Source of the DNA: an uncultured Bacillota bacterium
GTDB lineage: Bacteria > Bacillota_I > Bacilli_A > RFN20 > CAG-288
NCBI GenBank assembly: GCA_949290645.1
Contig: CASESG010000006.1
Coordinates: 30,757-94,756, forward strand
Direction of reading: 5' to 3'
Length of the DNA: 64,000 bases
This document shows positions 54,806 to 63,783 of the stretch, piece by piece. Within the stretch, counting starts at the first letter, position 1; each line of letters begins with the position of its first letter. The position numbers and the translations under genes were made by a program. The notes under the pieces are model-generated. The model saw only the letters and a program-made list of their open reading frames with translations. It was not told the origin of the DNA and ran no database searches.

Positions 54806-55924
54806 TCATGTACCTCTTTTTTTATGGGTCATTCTATATTTTCTTTGAGAAGCACAATTTCTACATTTATCAGAGCAATAGATTTTCTTGGTAGAAGTTG
54901 ACTTATCGAGTTTGAAGGGTTTATGGCAATACTCACAAATTCTGTATATCTCAACTTCTGGATTCATATAGAAAAGTGAAAAATATAAAGCAGTTAATAA
55001 ATCTTCTACATTCCATGAGGGTGACATTTTTTCTTTGTTATATGAAGGCTTAATGTTTTTGACATAGTAATCTATTTCTTCTTTAAATGTGTCTTTGGCA
55101 ACTTGGAAAAGTGCAGGTTTTAAAAAACTATTGTCGCTTTTATCTCTCTTGCAAAAATAATAGTTAACAAAAACATCTATTGCCTTTTTTTCGATATCAT
55201 CAAATTTGAAATTGCCAAGCACATAGAGCTCATACAAACTTTTGAAATATGGGTTTGCTCTCATGGCTTTAAATTCAACATCATTTGAGTGAAGAAAATC
55301 ATAATAGAATTCAGAATCTAAAGTAACATTTGTGTTTCTTGCTGAATCAAAGATAGTTATTTTTCCAGTTTCATCTAGAGATTTCCTTTTTTGAGCGGAA
55401 AGAAAATTAGAAGTATTTAGTATGATGGTACTCAGTTTATGCGGAGACTGATTAGTGCCTCGATGGAACATTAAGAACTGAATAATTGAAATAGTATCTT
55501 CAACATTTAGCCTATTTCCATGTGATAATTTTGATGAGAGAGCGAGCAATTGACTAAGAAGTCTGTTTTGATTATCCAATTCTTTTAAAGTAATAATTAA
55601 AGGCTTGTTGTTTTTAATCGAATTTAAATAACCATTTTTTTCAAAAAAAGTTTTATATGCGTTTATTCGTTTGATGTCTGATTCTTGATTAATAATAGAT
55701 ACAAAAGAACCTAATAGGTTTTCTTCATCAACGCTTCCGTTTTGGCGCAGTCTCACAAGGCCTTCTTTCGCTAAGAACCCTAATGATATTGTTTTGGTAT
55801 CGTCAGGGATAAGTTTAATTGCAATTCCATCTTCGTAATTGATAATAAAGACGAAAGAAGGTTGATTTTTCACGATAAATAATGATTCTAGATAAAAATT
55901 TTCATTTTTTACTTTGCGTTTCAT
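54806..55924 (-). CDS. Protein of unknown function with C-terminal CGNR-like zinc ribbon
   Basis: About 372 residues from ATG 55924 (GGAGG 11 nt upstream). An in-frame upstream ATG at 56041 would add a hydrophobic helix but has no ribosome-binding site. The body is helical with no known motif. The C-terminus has CEYCHKPF and YCSDKCRNCASQRKYR, four metal-binding cysteines followed by a basic patch, as in CGNR-type zinc fingers that bind nucleic acid. It is convergent with the restriction operon, whose stop is 6 nt away. It may be a regulator or a defence protein; not established. Confidence 0.7.
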   Translation of the reverse strand: MKRKVKNENFYLESLFIVKNQPSFVFIINYEDGIAIKLIPDDTKTISLGFLAKEGLVRLRQNGSVDEENLLGSFVSIINQESDIKRINAYKTFFEKNGYLNSIKNNKPLIITLKELDNQNRLLSQLLALSSKLSHGNRLNVEDTISIIQFLMFHRGTNQSPHKLSTIILNTSNFLSAQKRKSLDETGKITIFDSARNTNVTLDSEFYYDFLHSNDVEFKAMRANPYFKSLYELYVLGNFKFDDIEKKAIDVFVNYYFCKRDKSDNSFLKPALFQVAKDTFKEEIDYYVKNIKPSYNKEKMSPSWNVEDLLTALYFSLFYMNPEVEIYRICEYCHKPFKLDKSTSTKKIYCSDKCRNCASQRKYRMTHKKRGT

Positions 55925-56041
55925 GCTTGTATTATCCTCCGATATTACTTGAGATTTTGCTTTTGCACTTACTCTTACATAAAGAATAATTGAAAGAATA
56001 ATTAACAAAACTATTTTAACATAGAAGTAACCTAAAATCAT

Positions 56042-56240
56042 TAGAAACCCAATTACTTTATTAAATATATAATCACTATTTTGGCTATGTATTATTACTC
56101 ATAGCCTTTTTATATACTTCTCATGTAAGTCAGACGTGGCTTAACAATTCTGCCTCGATACTAGTTAACCATTCGGGTGGAGAAAGGTATGTAGACGAGA
56201 AACTTAATGGTGATGTTGCTCCGATATTAAGGCAACAACA
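56042..56240. other. Intergenic region with terminator between defence genes and phage module
   Basis: It contains the hairpin at 56083-56111 and an AT-rich stretch with a TATAAT (56068-56073) lacking a good -35. No gene was recognised; the frame upstream of 56241 is closed by TGA at 56211. Confidence 0.5.
56083..56111 (+). terminator. Intrinsic terminator at defence/phage junction
   Basis: The perfect stem GGCTATG / CATAGCC with loop TATTATTACT is followed by TTTTT. On the plus strand it would block transcription running in from the left, separating the two modules. Confidence 0.75.
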
Positions 56241-56855
56241 TTGTCTACAAAATTCAATAATTCTTGTACTAGCAAGAACACACCATTTCATGACTCCGAT
56301 TTTATCGGTGGCCCCGATGGCAAAAGGGAAGATTGGCGCTATCCAAGCAAAGATCGTCCTTATTACATCTATGTAGAAGGTCAAAAACTTTATGTTCCTG
56401 AAGCTATCTATGATGCAACAGTCAGAGACGATTGGCGAATGAAAAAGGAATATGAGCTTCGAACCAAGTGCATCATCACGACTGAAAAAGGGAATACAGC
56501 AATTTGTAGGAAATCATGCGCTGAATGCCCTTATTACAGCCAAAGAAGAATGAATCTTATCTCTATCGATTATATGGATGAAGTTCATGGTGTTGATGTT
56601 TCTTATGAAGCTCAAGCCTATGTAGGTGGAGAGTCGCCGGCTGAATATACCTCTCGAATAGAAAGAGAAGATGCAGTCGATGAAGCAATAGTGAAGTTTA
56701 AAGATCCTATTGATAAAGACGTCATTGCTTTCTTGATGGGCAAATCGACCTTAACTGAAGTGTCAAAAAAACATCACATTTCAATGTCTAATTTGTATCG
56801 CAGAAAAGAAAAAGTAGTCAAGGAACTTCAGATTCTTCTCAAAAATTACAAATAA
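56241..56855 (+). CDS. Phage protein with C-terminal sigma-region-4-like HTH
   Basis: The most likely start is TTG 56241, since no ATG is usable; AAGG lies about 9 nt upstream. The 204 residues contain a cysteine group (CRKSCAECPYYSQRR, possibly metal-binding) and end with LTEVSKKHHISMSNLYRRKEKVVKELQ, a helix-turn-helix of the sigma-70 region 4 / phage regulator type. Likely an early regulator of the phage module; not recognised more precisely. Confidence 0.65.
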   Translation: MSTKFNNSCTSKNTPFHDSDFIGGPDGKREDWRYPSKDRPYYIYVEGQKLYVPEAIYDATVRDDWRMKKEYELRTKCIITTEKGNTAICRKSCAECPYYSQRRMNLISIDYMDEVHGVDVSYEAQAYVGGESPAEYTSRIEREDAVDEAIVKFKDPIDKDVIAFLMGKSTLTEVSKKHHISMSNLYRRKEKVVKELQILLKNYK

Positions 56856-56962
56856 GCGAAAAACCTGAAAGTTGAAGTTCTAAAGAAGTTGAAAGAGATA
56901 ACAGGGCTAAATTGAAAGCTAGCTAGGCCTTGCTGCTCCTTCACTAATTTAGGAGGAAACAT

Positions 56963-57157
56963 ATGGAAGAAAGCAAACAAGAAAAATTACTCAATGCCAT
57001 TTTTGGGACTGAACCAAAGCCTAAATCACTTCGCTTTTCATTGAATCTTGGAGATGTGACTGTGGATGTCGCTATCAAGAAAAACAAAAAGAACGAAGTC
57101 AAAGGTTGTTCTGGTTCTTGCTCAGGTGGCTGCAAATGCGGAGGTAACAAACGATGA
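56963..57157 (+). CDS. Small protein with cysteine/glycine-rich tail
   Basis: The 64 residues have an excellent ribosome-binding site (AGGAGG, 5 nt spacing). A neutral N-terminal half (SLRFSLNLGDVTVDVAI) is followed by GCSGSCSGGCKCGG before the basic end. Four cysteines within 13 residues suggest a metal-binding tail. The stop overlaps the next small gene by ATGA. Function unknown. Confidence 0.7.
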   Translation: MEESKQEKLLNAIFGTEPKPKSLRFSLNLGDVTVDVAIKKNKKNEVKGCSGSCSGGCKCGGNKR

Positions 57158-57285
57158 ACTATTTTAAATGCAAACCTTCCTATGCAAGCGAGGAAGAGGA
57201 CTGGAACGCTTGGCGCGATGAAGAACTTATCCGCGACGCATACGAAGAAGAAAAAGAGGTAAAGAGAAATGAATCAAAAGATTAG
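57154..57285 (+). CDS. 43-residue acidic protein
   Basis: A short open frame beginning ATGAACTATTTT in ATGA overlap with the previous gene and overlapping the next by 17 nt. The protein is rich in Glu/Asp with two Trp (EEEDWNAWRDEELIRDAYEE). The tight packing argues it is real. No family recognised. Confidence 0.6.
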   Translation: MNYFKCKPSYASEEEDWNAWRDEELIRDAYEEEKEVKRNESKD

Positions 57286-57541
57286 TGAGCTTCTAATTGA
57301 AGCTAAAAACAAAATTGATGAGGCCTTGAATCTTCTTGATTCAAAAGAAGTAAAAGAAGAGAAAAAGGCAATTACTCTGGATGAAATCCGTGCAGAACTC
57401 ACATCTTTTGCAAGAAAAGGATTCACTAGCGATATTAGGGACATCATTATGGGCTTTGGGGCCAATAAGCTATCCGAGCTTGATCCAAAGCACTATGAAG
57501 AAGTCTTGAGCCGCGTGAGGGACATCGCCGATGGAAGATAA
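57269..57541 (+). CDS. Small phage protein (often annotated rrp5-like)
   Basis: The 90 residues have a helical coiled N-terminus (SELLIEAKNKIDEALNLL) and a compact C-terminal part (LTSFARKGFTSDIRDIIMGF, then GANKLSELDPKHYEEVLSRV). Proteins with this C-terminal pattern are common just upstream of DUF2800 in Firmicutes prophages and are usually misnamed rRNA biogenesis protein. No function is established. Confidence 0.7.
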   Translation: MNQKISELLIEAKNKIDEALNLLDSKEVKEEKKAITLDEIRAELTSFARKGFTSDIRDIIMGFGANKLSELDPKHYEEVLSRVRDIADGR

Positions 57542-58673
57542 AAAACAACATTGTCTATTAGGCGGCAGTTCCTCTGAAAGGTGGATCAATTGCCCGCCCA
57601 GCGCAAGGCTTACCGAGGATATGGAAGATGTGACTTCGGTCTACGCTGAAGAAGGAAGCAATGCCCACGCCTTAGCTGAGTACAAACTCAATAGGGCTAT
57701 TGGCGTCAACTTAGAGTATCCAAAACTTACCATCTTCAATAAGGAAATGGACGAATATACCGATTCATACGTTTCATTTGTCTTGGAGCAAATCGAAGCC
57801 TTGAAAGAAGAGGATGCTGGGAACGCTCCATACGTGATGGTCGAACATCAAGTCTCATATGACAAGTGGGTAGGTGGTGGATTCGGAACCATTGATTTCT
57901 TGGCCGCGACAAACAAGACGCTTCATATCATCGACTTCAAATATGGGCTTGGGGTCAAGGTCGATGCCACCGAAAACTCACAGCTCAAGATCTATGCTTT
58001 AGGCGCTATCCAAGAGCTCGAATGCCTATATGATTTCGAGAAGATAATCCTGACAATATATCAACCTAGAATCGGCAACGTCTCGACTTGGGAAACCGCC
58101 AAATCCGATTTGCTTAAGTGGGGCGAGGAAGTCTTAAAGCCCGCCGCCGAATTAGCCGATAAAGGCGAAGGGATATTTAGAAGCGGTCCTTGGTGCAAGT
58201 TCTGCAAGGCTAGGGCAATCTGCAAAGAAAGAAGCAAAGTTGCACTTGATATCTTAAATAAAGAGTTCAGGAATCCTGCTTTACTTAGCGATAACGAGAT
58301 TGAAGAGATCCTTCTTAAAGCAGACGACATTTCTTCATATCTAAATGACATTAAGGACTTTGCGGTTGCAAAAGCACTCGATGGCAAGAAGTGGATTAAC
58401 TTCAAGTTAGTCGAAGGCAGGAGCACTAGAAAATTTATTGATGAAGGAAGCGTCATAAATGTCTTAAAAGAAAATAACATTAATCCATATGACACTAAGC
58501 TTCGTTCGATAACCAATATTGAAAAAGAGCTAGGTAAAGCCAAATTCAAATCCCTTCTGGAACAATATGTCAATAAGCCACAAGGAAAACCGACGCTTGT
58601 TTTAAGAAGTGATAAAAGAGAAGAACTAAACCTAGTAAATACTGATTTTGATGTATTCAAGGAGGAAAAATAA
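57531..58673 (+). CDS. DUF2800 protein, predicted phage Cas4/RecB-like nuclease
   Basis: The 380 residues start with HCLLGGSSSERWINCPPSAR, then YAEEGSNAHALAEYKL, characteristic of DUF2800. VGGGFGTIDFLAAT and LHIIDFKYGLGVKVDATENS give the D...DxK acidic core of the RecB nuclease fold. The cysteines in GPWCKFCKARAICKERS may hold an iron-sulfur cluster. It likely acts in phage DNA recombination with the DUF2815 protein that follows. It overlaps the upstream gene by 11 nt. Confidence 0.88.
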   Translation: MEDKKQHCLLGGSSSERWINCPPSARLTEDMEDVTSVYAEEGSNAHALAEYKLNRAIGVNLEYPKLTIFNKEMDEYTDSYVSFVLEQIEALKEEDAGNAPYVMVEHQVSYDKWVGGGFGTIDFLAATNKTLHIIDFKYGLGVKVDATENSQLKIYALGAIQELECLYDFEKIILTIYQPRIGNVSTWETAKSDLLKWGEEVLKPAAELADKGEGIFRSGPWCKFCKARAICKERSKVALDILNKEFRNPALLSDNEIEEILLKADDISSYLNDIKDFAVAKALDGKKWINFKLVEGRSTRKFIDEGSVINVLKENNINPYDTKLRSITNIEKELGKAKFKSLLEQYVNKPQGKPTLVLRSDKREELNLVNTDFDVFKEEK

Positions 58674-58676
58674 TTT

Positions 58677-59255
58677 ATGAATAATCAATCAACAAAAGTA
58701 GTAACTGGACCTAATACGAGATGGTCATTCGTTCATGTTTTTAAGCCTTATGATCCAAACGGAAATGATGCTAATGCTAAATATAGTTTGTGTTTAATCA
58801 TTCCAAAAGATGATGAACAAACCATTAATGCTATTAAAGAAGCTATCAAACTCGCTTATAAAGAAGGTGAATCAAGACTCAAAGGAAATAATGGGAAACT
58901 CCCTACTCTTGAATCTTTAAGAATTCCTCTTCATGATGGCGACCTCGAAAAGCAAGGCGATGAAATCTATCAAAACGCCTTCTATATCAATGCTAAGACC
59001 AACAAAAAGCCTGGCATCGTCGATAAATATTTACGTGAAATCACTAATGAAGAAGAGGTCTATAGTGGGTGCTATGGTAGAGCATCAATTACATTTTATG
59101 CCTATAACTCCAATGGAAACAAAGGCATTGCATGTTCTTTAAATAACCTTCAAAAAATTAAAGATGGTGAAAGACTATCTGGTAGAGCAAGTGCTAAATC
59201 TGACTTTAAGGGCTTTGAAACTGATGTCTTTGATGACGAAGATATACTCTTCTAA
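58677..59255 (+). CDS. DUF2815 protein, predicted phage single-strand DNA-binding protein
   Basis: The 192 residues contain KYSLCLIIPKDDEQTINAIK, LRIPLHDGDLEKQGDEIYQN, KPGIVDKYLREITNEEEVYS and GCYGRASITFYAYNSNGNKG, the DUF2815 fingerprint. The acidic C-terminus (FETDVFDDEDILF) resembles the tip of single-strand binding proteins that recruits partners. It sits between the nuclease and polymerase genes in the usual order for these phages. Confidence 0.88.
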   Translation: MNNQSTKVVTGPNTRWSFVHVFKPYDPNGNDANAKYSLCLIIPKDDEQTINAIKEAIKLAYKEGESRLKGNNGKLPTLESLRIPLHDGDLEKQGDEIYQNAFYINAKTNKKPGIVDKYLREITNEEEVYSGCYGRASITFYAYNSNGNKGIACSLNNLQKIKDGERLSGRASAKSDFKGFETDVFDDEDILF

Positions 59256-59329
59256 TTCATCAAATTATAAGGGTGGTAGGAGGCTGACTCTTATCGCCCT
59301 TATTTCCTTATGAAAGGAGTGCATAGCAA

Positions 59330-61261
59330 ATGAAGAATTTAATTATTGATATAGAAACTTATTCTAGTGAAGATATCTCAAAATGTGGTCTTTATAAGTA
59401 TGTTGAAGCCAATGACTTTGAAATTCTTTTACTTGGATATAGTGTAGATTTTGGTGAAGTTAGAGTAGTTGATTTAGCTAGAGGAGAGCTAATACCTCAA
59501 GAAATTATAGAAGCAATTAAAAGTAATGATGTTCTTAAATGGGCTCATAATGCATCGTTTGAAAGGGTCTGTCTTTCGAGATATCTAGGCTTACCTACTC
59601 ACACTTATTTAGATCCATCTTCATGGCGCTGTTCGATGGTATATGCCTCTTGTTTATCTCTTCCAAAGTCACTTAAAGACTTAGGGTATATCTTAAAACT
59701 CGATAAGCAAAAGCTAGAAGAAGGGAAAGAGCTAATTAAATATTTTAGCGTTCCTTGCAAACCAACAAAATCCAATAACTATAGGACTAGAAATTTGCCT
59801 AAAGACGATCTATTAAAATGGGAGACATTTAAAGCTTATAACAAGCGTGATGTTGAAACTGAATGTGAGATTATTAAAAGATTGGAGTCACACTCTCTAG
59901 TAAGCACAATTTGGATGGAATATGGAGAAAGTGAAACCGTTAATGATAGAGGAGTCTTAATAGACGAAAAGCTAGTAAATAATGCTATTGATATTTCCGA
60001 TAAAACTACATTAATTCTTAAAAATACCCTTCAAAAGTTAACTAATTTAGAAAATCCAAACTCAGTAATGCAACTTAAAAATTGGTTAAAAGAACAAGGA
60101 TTAGAAGTAGAAGATTTAGGTAAGAAAAACGTTCAAAACATTATAAAGAATGCTCCAAGTGATCTTATAAATTTAGTTCTTGCTTTAAGACTTCAAACAT
60201 CCAAATCTTCAATTAAAAAATATGAGGCTATTAAAAACTGCAAATGTTCAGATAGTAGAGTAAGAGGCATGTTTCAGTTTGTTGGTGCCACGCGCACTGG
60301 CCGATATGCTTCTAAATTTGTCCAGCTTCAAAACTTAAGACAAAATCATTTATCAAACTTATCCGATATTCGAGAACTTGTAAAAAATGGCGATATTGAA
60401 GCATTAAATCTACTTTATGACGATATACCAGATGTACTTTCTCAGCTTATAAGAACAGCCTTTATTCCTAAGAAAGATCATAAATTTATAGTAGCTGATT
60501 TTAGTGCTATTGAAGCTAGAGTTTTGGCATGGTATGCAGGTGAAACTTGGGTTCTTGATGCATTTAAAAATGGCGAAGATATCTACTGCGCTACTGCAAG
60601 CAAAATGTATGGAGTACCTGTTGTAAAGCACGGAGTAAATGGAGATTTAAGACAAAAAGGTAAGCAGGCTACTTTAAGCTGTGGATATGGTGGTAGTGTA
60701 GGTGCACTTAAAGCAATGGGTGCTCTTGATGCAGGATTAAAAGAAGATGAACTTCAAGAGCTAGTCGACACTTGGCGAAGCGCAAATCCGCATATTGTTA
60801 AGTTTTGGTGGGATGTTGATAAAGCAATCAAAAAAGCCTATTTAGAGCGAGTAACGGTTAGACTTAATAACCTCTTATTCAATTATAAGGGTTCAATAAT
60901 GTATATCACCTTGCCTAGTGGAAGAAGTATCGCTTATGTGCGTTTTAGAGTAAGGGAAGATGAATCGATAACTTATGAAGGGAAACTTCCAAACAATAAA
61001 TGGGGAGAGATTGAATCTTATGGCCCTAAGTTTGTTGAAAATATCGTTCAAGCTACGGCTAGAGACATACTTTGTAATTCCATTCATAACTTAAAAGCCT
61101 ACGACATAGTGATGCATATTCACGATGAAGTAGTTATTGAAGCGAGTTTAGATACAAAGTTAGAAGAAGTAACTTCACTTATGAGTAAGTCGCCTTCATG
61201 GGCTAATGACTTACTTTTAAGAGCTGATGGATATGAGTGCGATTTCTATCAAAAAGATTAA
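59330..61261 (+). CDS. Phage family A DNA polymerase
   Basis: The 643 residues include the 3'-5' exonuclease motif I LIIDIETYSSEDI at the start and exonuclease YNKRDVETECEI (about 175). Polymerase motif A is VADFSAIEARVLAWYAG (about 390), motif B region RQKGKQATLSCGYGGS (about 442), and motif C MHIHDEVVIEAS (about 597). It replicates the element's own DNA. AAAGGAGTG precedes the ATG. An upstream imperfect hairpin (ATAAGGG ... CCCTTAT, about 59267-59307) may adjust expression. Confidence 0.94.
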   Translation: MKNLIIDIETYSSEDISKCGLYKYVEANDFEILLLGYSVDFGEVRVVDLARGELIPQEIIEAIKSNDVLKWAHNASFERVCLSRYLGLPTHTYLDPSSWRCSMVYASCLSLPKSLKDLGYILKLDKQKLEEGKELIKYFSVPCKPTKSNNYRTRNLPKDDLLKWETFKAYNKRDVETECEIIKRLESHSLVSTIWMEYGESETVNDRGVLIDEKLVNNAIDISDKTTLILKNTLQKLTNLENPNSVMQLKNWLKEQGLEVEDLGKKNVQNIIKNAPSDLINLVLALRLQTSKSSIKKYEAIKNCKCSDSRVRGMFQFVGATRTGRYASKFVQLQNLRQNHLSNLSDIRELVKNGDIEALNLLYDDIPDVLSQLIRTAFIPKKDHKFIVADFSAIEARVLAWYAGETWVLDAFKNGEDIYCATASKMYGVPVVKHGVNGDLRQKGKQATLSCGYGGSVGALKAMGALDAGLKEDELQELVDTWRSANPHIVKFWWDVDKAIKKAYLERVTVRLNNLLFNYKGSIMYITLPSGRSIAYVRFRVREDESITYEGKLPNNKWGEIESYGPKFVENIVQATARDILCNSIHNLKAYDIVMHIHDEVVIEASLDTKLEEVTSLMSKSPSWANDLLLRADGYECDFYQKD

Positions 61262-61283
61262 TCAAAGGAGGAACTTAAACTAA

Positions 61284-63629
61284 ATGATTACCTTATATAT
61301 TTCAAATTTTAGACAAAATGAAAAGAATACAATTTATGGAAGAAAAGTTGAGATTTGCAGTGTTAATGACCTAAAATCTGCAGTTTCAAACGACTATGTA
61401 TGTGCAAAATATAAGAACAATAAAAGAGGAAACGATAACTTTATTGAGTCTGATTGCCTTCCATTTGATATTGATAATGACCACACAGAAGATGAAAAGA
61501 AATGGATTAAACCAAGTGATGTCGCTAGGAGATTTCCTGATGTCGAGTTCTTTGTTCATTATTCAAGAAATAACATGAAAGAAAAAGATGGGAAGAAGGC
61601 TAGACCTAAGTTTCATATCTTTTTTAAGTGTGAGAAGTGCTCAAATAAAGACGATTATATTAGACTTAAAAACCTCTTTTATAAGTTCTTTCCTTATGTT
61701 GATGATAATGCCTTAGATGCAGCTAGGTTCTTTTATGGAACTGAAGAACCTAAAGTTGAACATTACGATGGTGAACTAGGCATTGACGATTTTCTTAGTA
61801 TCTACTCACTTAACGATATGTCATATGAAATCGATGAAAATGGTGAAGTCATAGACTCTAATGATATTTCAAGCAATAAGGAGATCATAAGAGAAGAAAT
61901 AGGCGAGGGCAATCGTAATGCTACAATGTTTAAATTAGCTAGAAAGTTTATCTGGCGCCACGATGATACAGACTTTGCTCATGATCTTTTCTTAGAACAA
62001 GCTAAATATTGTAACCCTCCTCTAAGCGAAGGTGAACTTACTAATATTTGGAAAAGCAACCAAGCATATTTAGCCAGAATGAAAGCTCAAAAGAAATACA
62101 TTCCTCCACAGGAGTATTTCAAAAAAAGTGCGGTTATTAAAACACTCAAGCCAAAAGACTTTACTGATTTAGGACAAGCAGAAGTTATGGCTAAATACTT
62201 TAATGGCAAAATTGCTTATTCAAATGCGACAGGTTTCTTAGTTTATAAAGATAATTATTGGCAAGAAGATCCTGTATATTCCAAAAGATGTGCTCAAATT
62301 ATCACGGATAAGCAATTAGAAGAAGCTAAAAATCAATTCTTTAGTGCTAATCAAAAATTAAATCAATATGCAGGTCAAAGTAAAGATATTACAGCTGCTA
62401 TTAAAAATGGTAATGATCCAAAGTTAATGAAAATTGCAGCTGAAGTCAAAGAAGCTAAAACTTATGAAAGTTACATCTTAAAAAGAAGAAACTCATCAAA
62501 GCTTCAAAGTTCACTAGAAGAATTAAAACCTTTAGTCCAAGTCTATGTTAAGGACTTAGATAGAGATCCTTTTCTTCTTTCGACCCCAACCAAGACCTAT
62601 GACTTAAGAAAAGGAATAGATGGAGCATTAAATCCAGATGCCAAAAATATGATTACTAAATCCACGATCTTAAGTCCGTCATTTAAAGGACAAGAGAAAT
62701 GGTTAAATTTCCTCAATGAATGTTTTAATTTCGACCAAGAGTTAATTGACTATGTTCAAAAAATATGTGGGCTTGCAGTAATAGGTAAAGTTTATATAGA
62801 AGGCATTATTATTTCTTATGGTGATGGCGGTAATGGGAAGTCGACTTTTTGGAATACGATAGCAAGGGTTCTAGGCTCGTATTATGGCAAAATAAGCGCC
62901 GACGCTTTGACAACTAACTGTAAGAGGAATGTTAAGCCAGAGCTAGCAGAACTTCGCGGTAAAAGGCTTATTATTGCCTCAGAAAGCCAAGAGGGGGCAA
63001 GGCTTAATGATAGTGAGATAAAGGAGCTTTGTTCGACTGATGATATTAGAGCAGAGAAGAAGTTTAAAGATCCATTTGATTTCACTCCAACACATACACT
63101 TGTTTTATACACTAATCATCTACCAAAAGTTAAAGGAACTGATGATGGCATTTGGAGACGAATCATCGTTATTCCTTTCAATCATAAATTTACGAAGGAT
63201 AATACCGACATTAAAAACTATAGTGATGTCCTTTATGAAGAGGCAGGGGAGTTTGTTTTAACTTGGGTAATTGAAGGCGCCAAGAAAGCCTATGAGTCTA
63301 ACTTTAAGTTAAGAAATCCATCAATAGTTCAAGAAGCAATCAACAACTATAAAAAACAAAATGATTGGTTTGGAATTTTCATAAACGAATGCTGTGAAGT
63401 CAATAAAGATTTTAAGTGCAGTTCGTCTAGGCTATACCAAACTTATAGAGAATTTTCTTTAGCACGTGGCGAGCGTCCTAGAGCCACAATTGACTTCTAT
63501 TCTGAGCTTGAAAGACAAGGCTATAAGAGAATTGAACTCAAAAATGAGTTAAATAAAAGAGAGCTCACGGTCCTAGGTTTAGGTATAAAAAACATCGATA
63601 TTATCGCGGATTTTGACTTCCTAAACTAG
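61284..63629 (+). CDS. Phage primase-helicase (AEP-like primase, SF3 helicase)
   Basis: The 781 residues hold an N-terminal primase-like domain with DCLPFDIDNDHTE (metal-binding acidic residues, about 57-69) and ARPKFHIFFKCEKC. A PriCT-like helical segment follows (RNATMFKLARKFIWRHDDTD). The SF3/D5 helicase has Walker A YGDGGNGKSTFWN (about 512), Walker B RLIIASESQEG and the sensor region LVLYTNHLPKVKGTDDGIWR. It should prime and unwind DNA at the element's origin with the preceding polymerase. AAAGGAGG precedes the ATG. Confidence 0.92.
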   Translation: MITLYISNFRQNEKNTIYGRKVEICSVNDLKSAVSNDYVCAKYKNNKRGNDNFIESDCLPFDIDNDHTEDEKKWIKPSDVARRFPDVEFFVHYSRNNMKEKDGKKARPKFHIFFKCEKCSNKDDYIRLKNLFYKFFPYVDDNALDAARFFYGTEEPKVEHYDGELGIDDFLSIYSLNDMSYEIDENGEVIDSNDISSNKEIIREEIGEGNRNATMFKLARKFIWRHDDTDFAHDLFLEQAKYCNPPLSEGELTNIWKSNQAYLARMKAQKKYIPPQEYFKKSAVIKTLKPKDFTDLGQAEVMAKYFNGKIAYSNATGFLVYKDNYWQEDPVYSKRCAQIITDKQLEEAKNQFFSANQKLNQYAGQSKDITAAIKNGNDPKLMKIAAEVKEAKTYESYILKRRNSSKLQSSLEELKPLVQVYVKDLDRDPFLLSTPTKTYDLRKGIDGALNPDAKNMITKSTILSPSFKGQEKWLNFLNECFNFDQELIDYVQKICGLAVIGKVYIEGIIISYGDGGNGKSTFWNTIARVLGSYYGKISADALTTNCKRNVKPELAELRGKRLIIASESQEGARLNDSEIKELCSTDDIRAEKKFKDPFDFTPTHTLVLYTNHLPKVKGTDDGIWRRIIVIPFNHKFTKDNTDIKNYSDVLYEEAGEFVLTWVIEGAKKAYESNFKLRNPSIVQEAINNYKKQNDWFGIFINECCEVNKDFKCSSSRLYQTYREFSLARGERPRATIDFYSELERQGYKRIELKNELNKRELTVLGLGIKNIDIIADFDFLN

Positions 63630-63635
63630 TAAATT

Positions 63636-63737
63636 TACGAGGTCTACGAGGTCATTTCTATAATACTTACGCGTAGCGAGAAAAAGAAAAAAATAAATTA
63701 TATATATATTAAGGAATTGACTTCGTAGACCTCGTAT
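63636..63737. repeat. Inverted repeat around AT-rich core, possible replication origin
   Basis: TACGAGGTCTACGA (63636-63649) and its perfect reverse complement TCGTAGACCTCGTA (63723-63736) flank a core containing TACGCGTA and the AT-only run AATTATATATATATT. The left arm is part of a direct 9-bp repeat, TACGAGGTC x2 (63636-63653). It lies between the primase-helicase and nuclease genes, where phage origins often sit. Confidence 0.6.
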
Positions 63738-63783
63738 AAACCTTGTTTGAGGTTAATAAAAACGATGAAAAGCAGGAGGTCAT

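Noticed and set aside
56140..56395. Open frame at about 56150-56395 reading through the start of the phage HTH protein gene
   Set aside because: It overlaps the better-supported frame from 56241, which continues for 204 codons with cysteine and HTH motifs; this one ends at TAG 56393 and has no ribosome-binding site.
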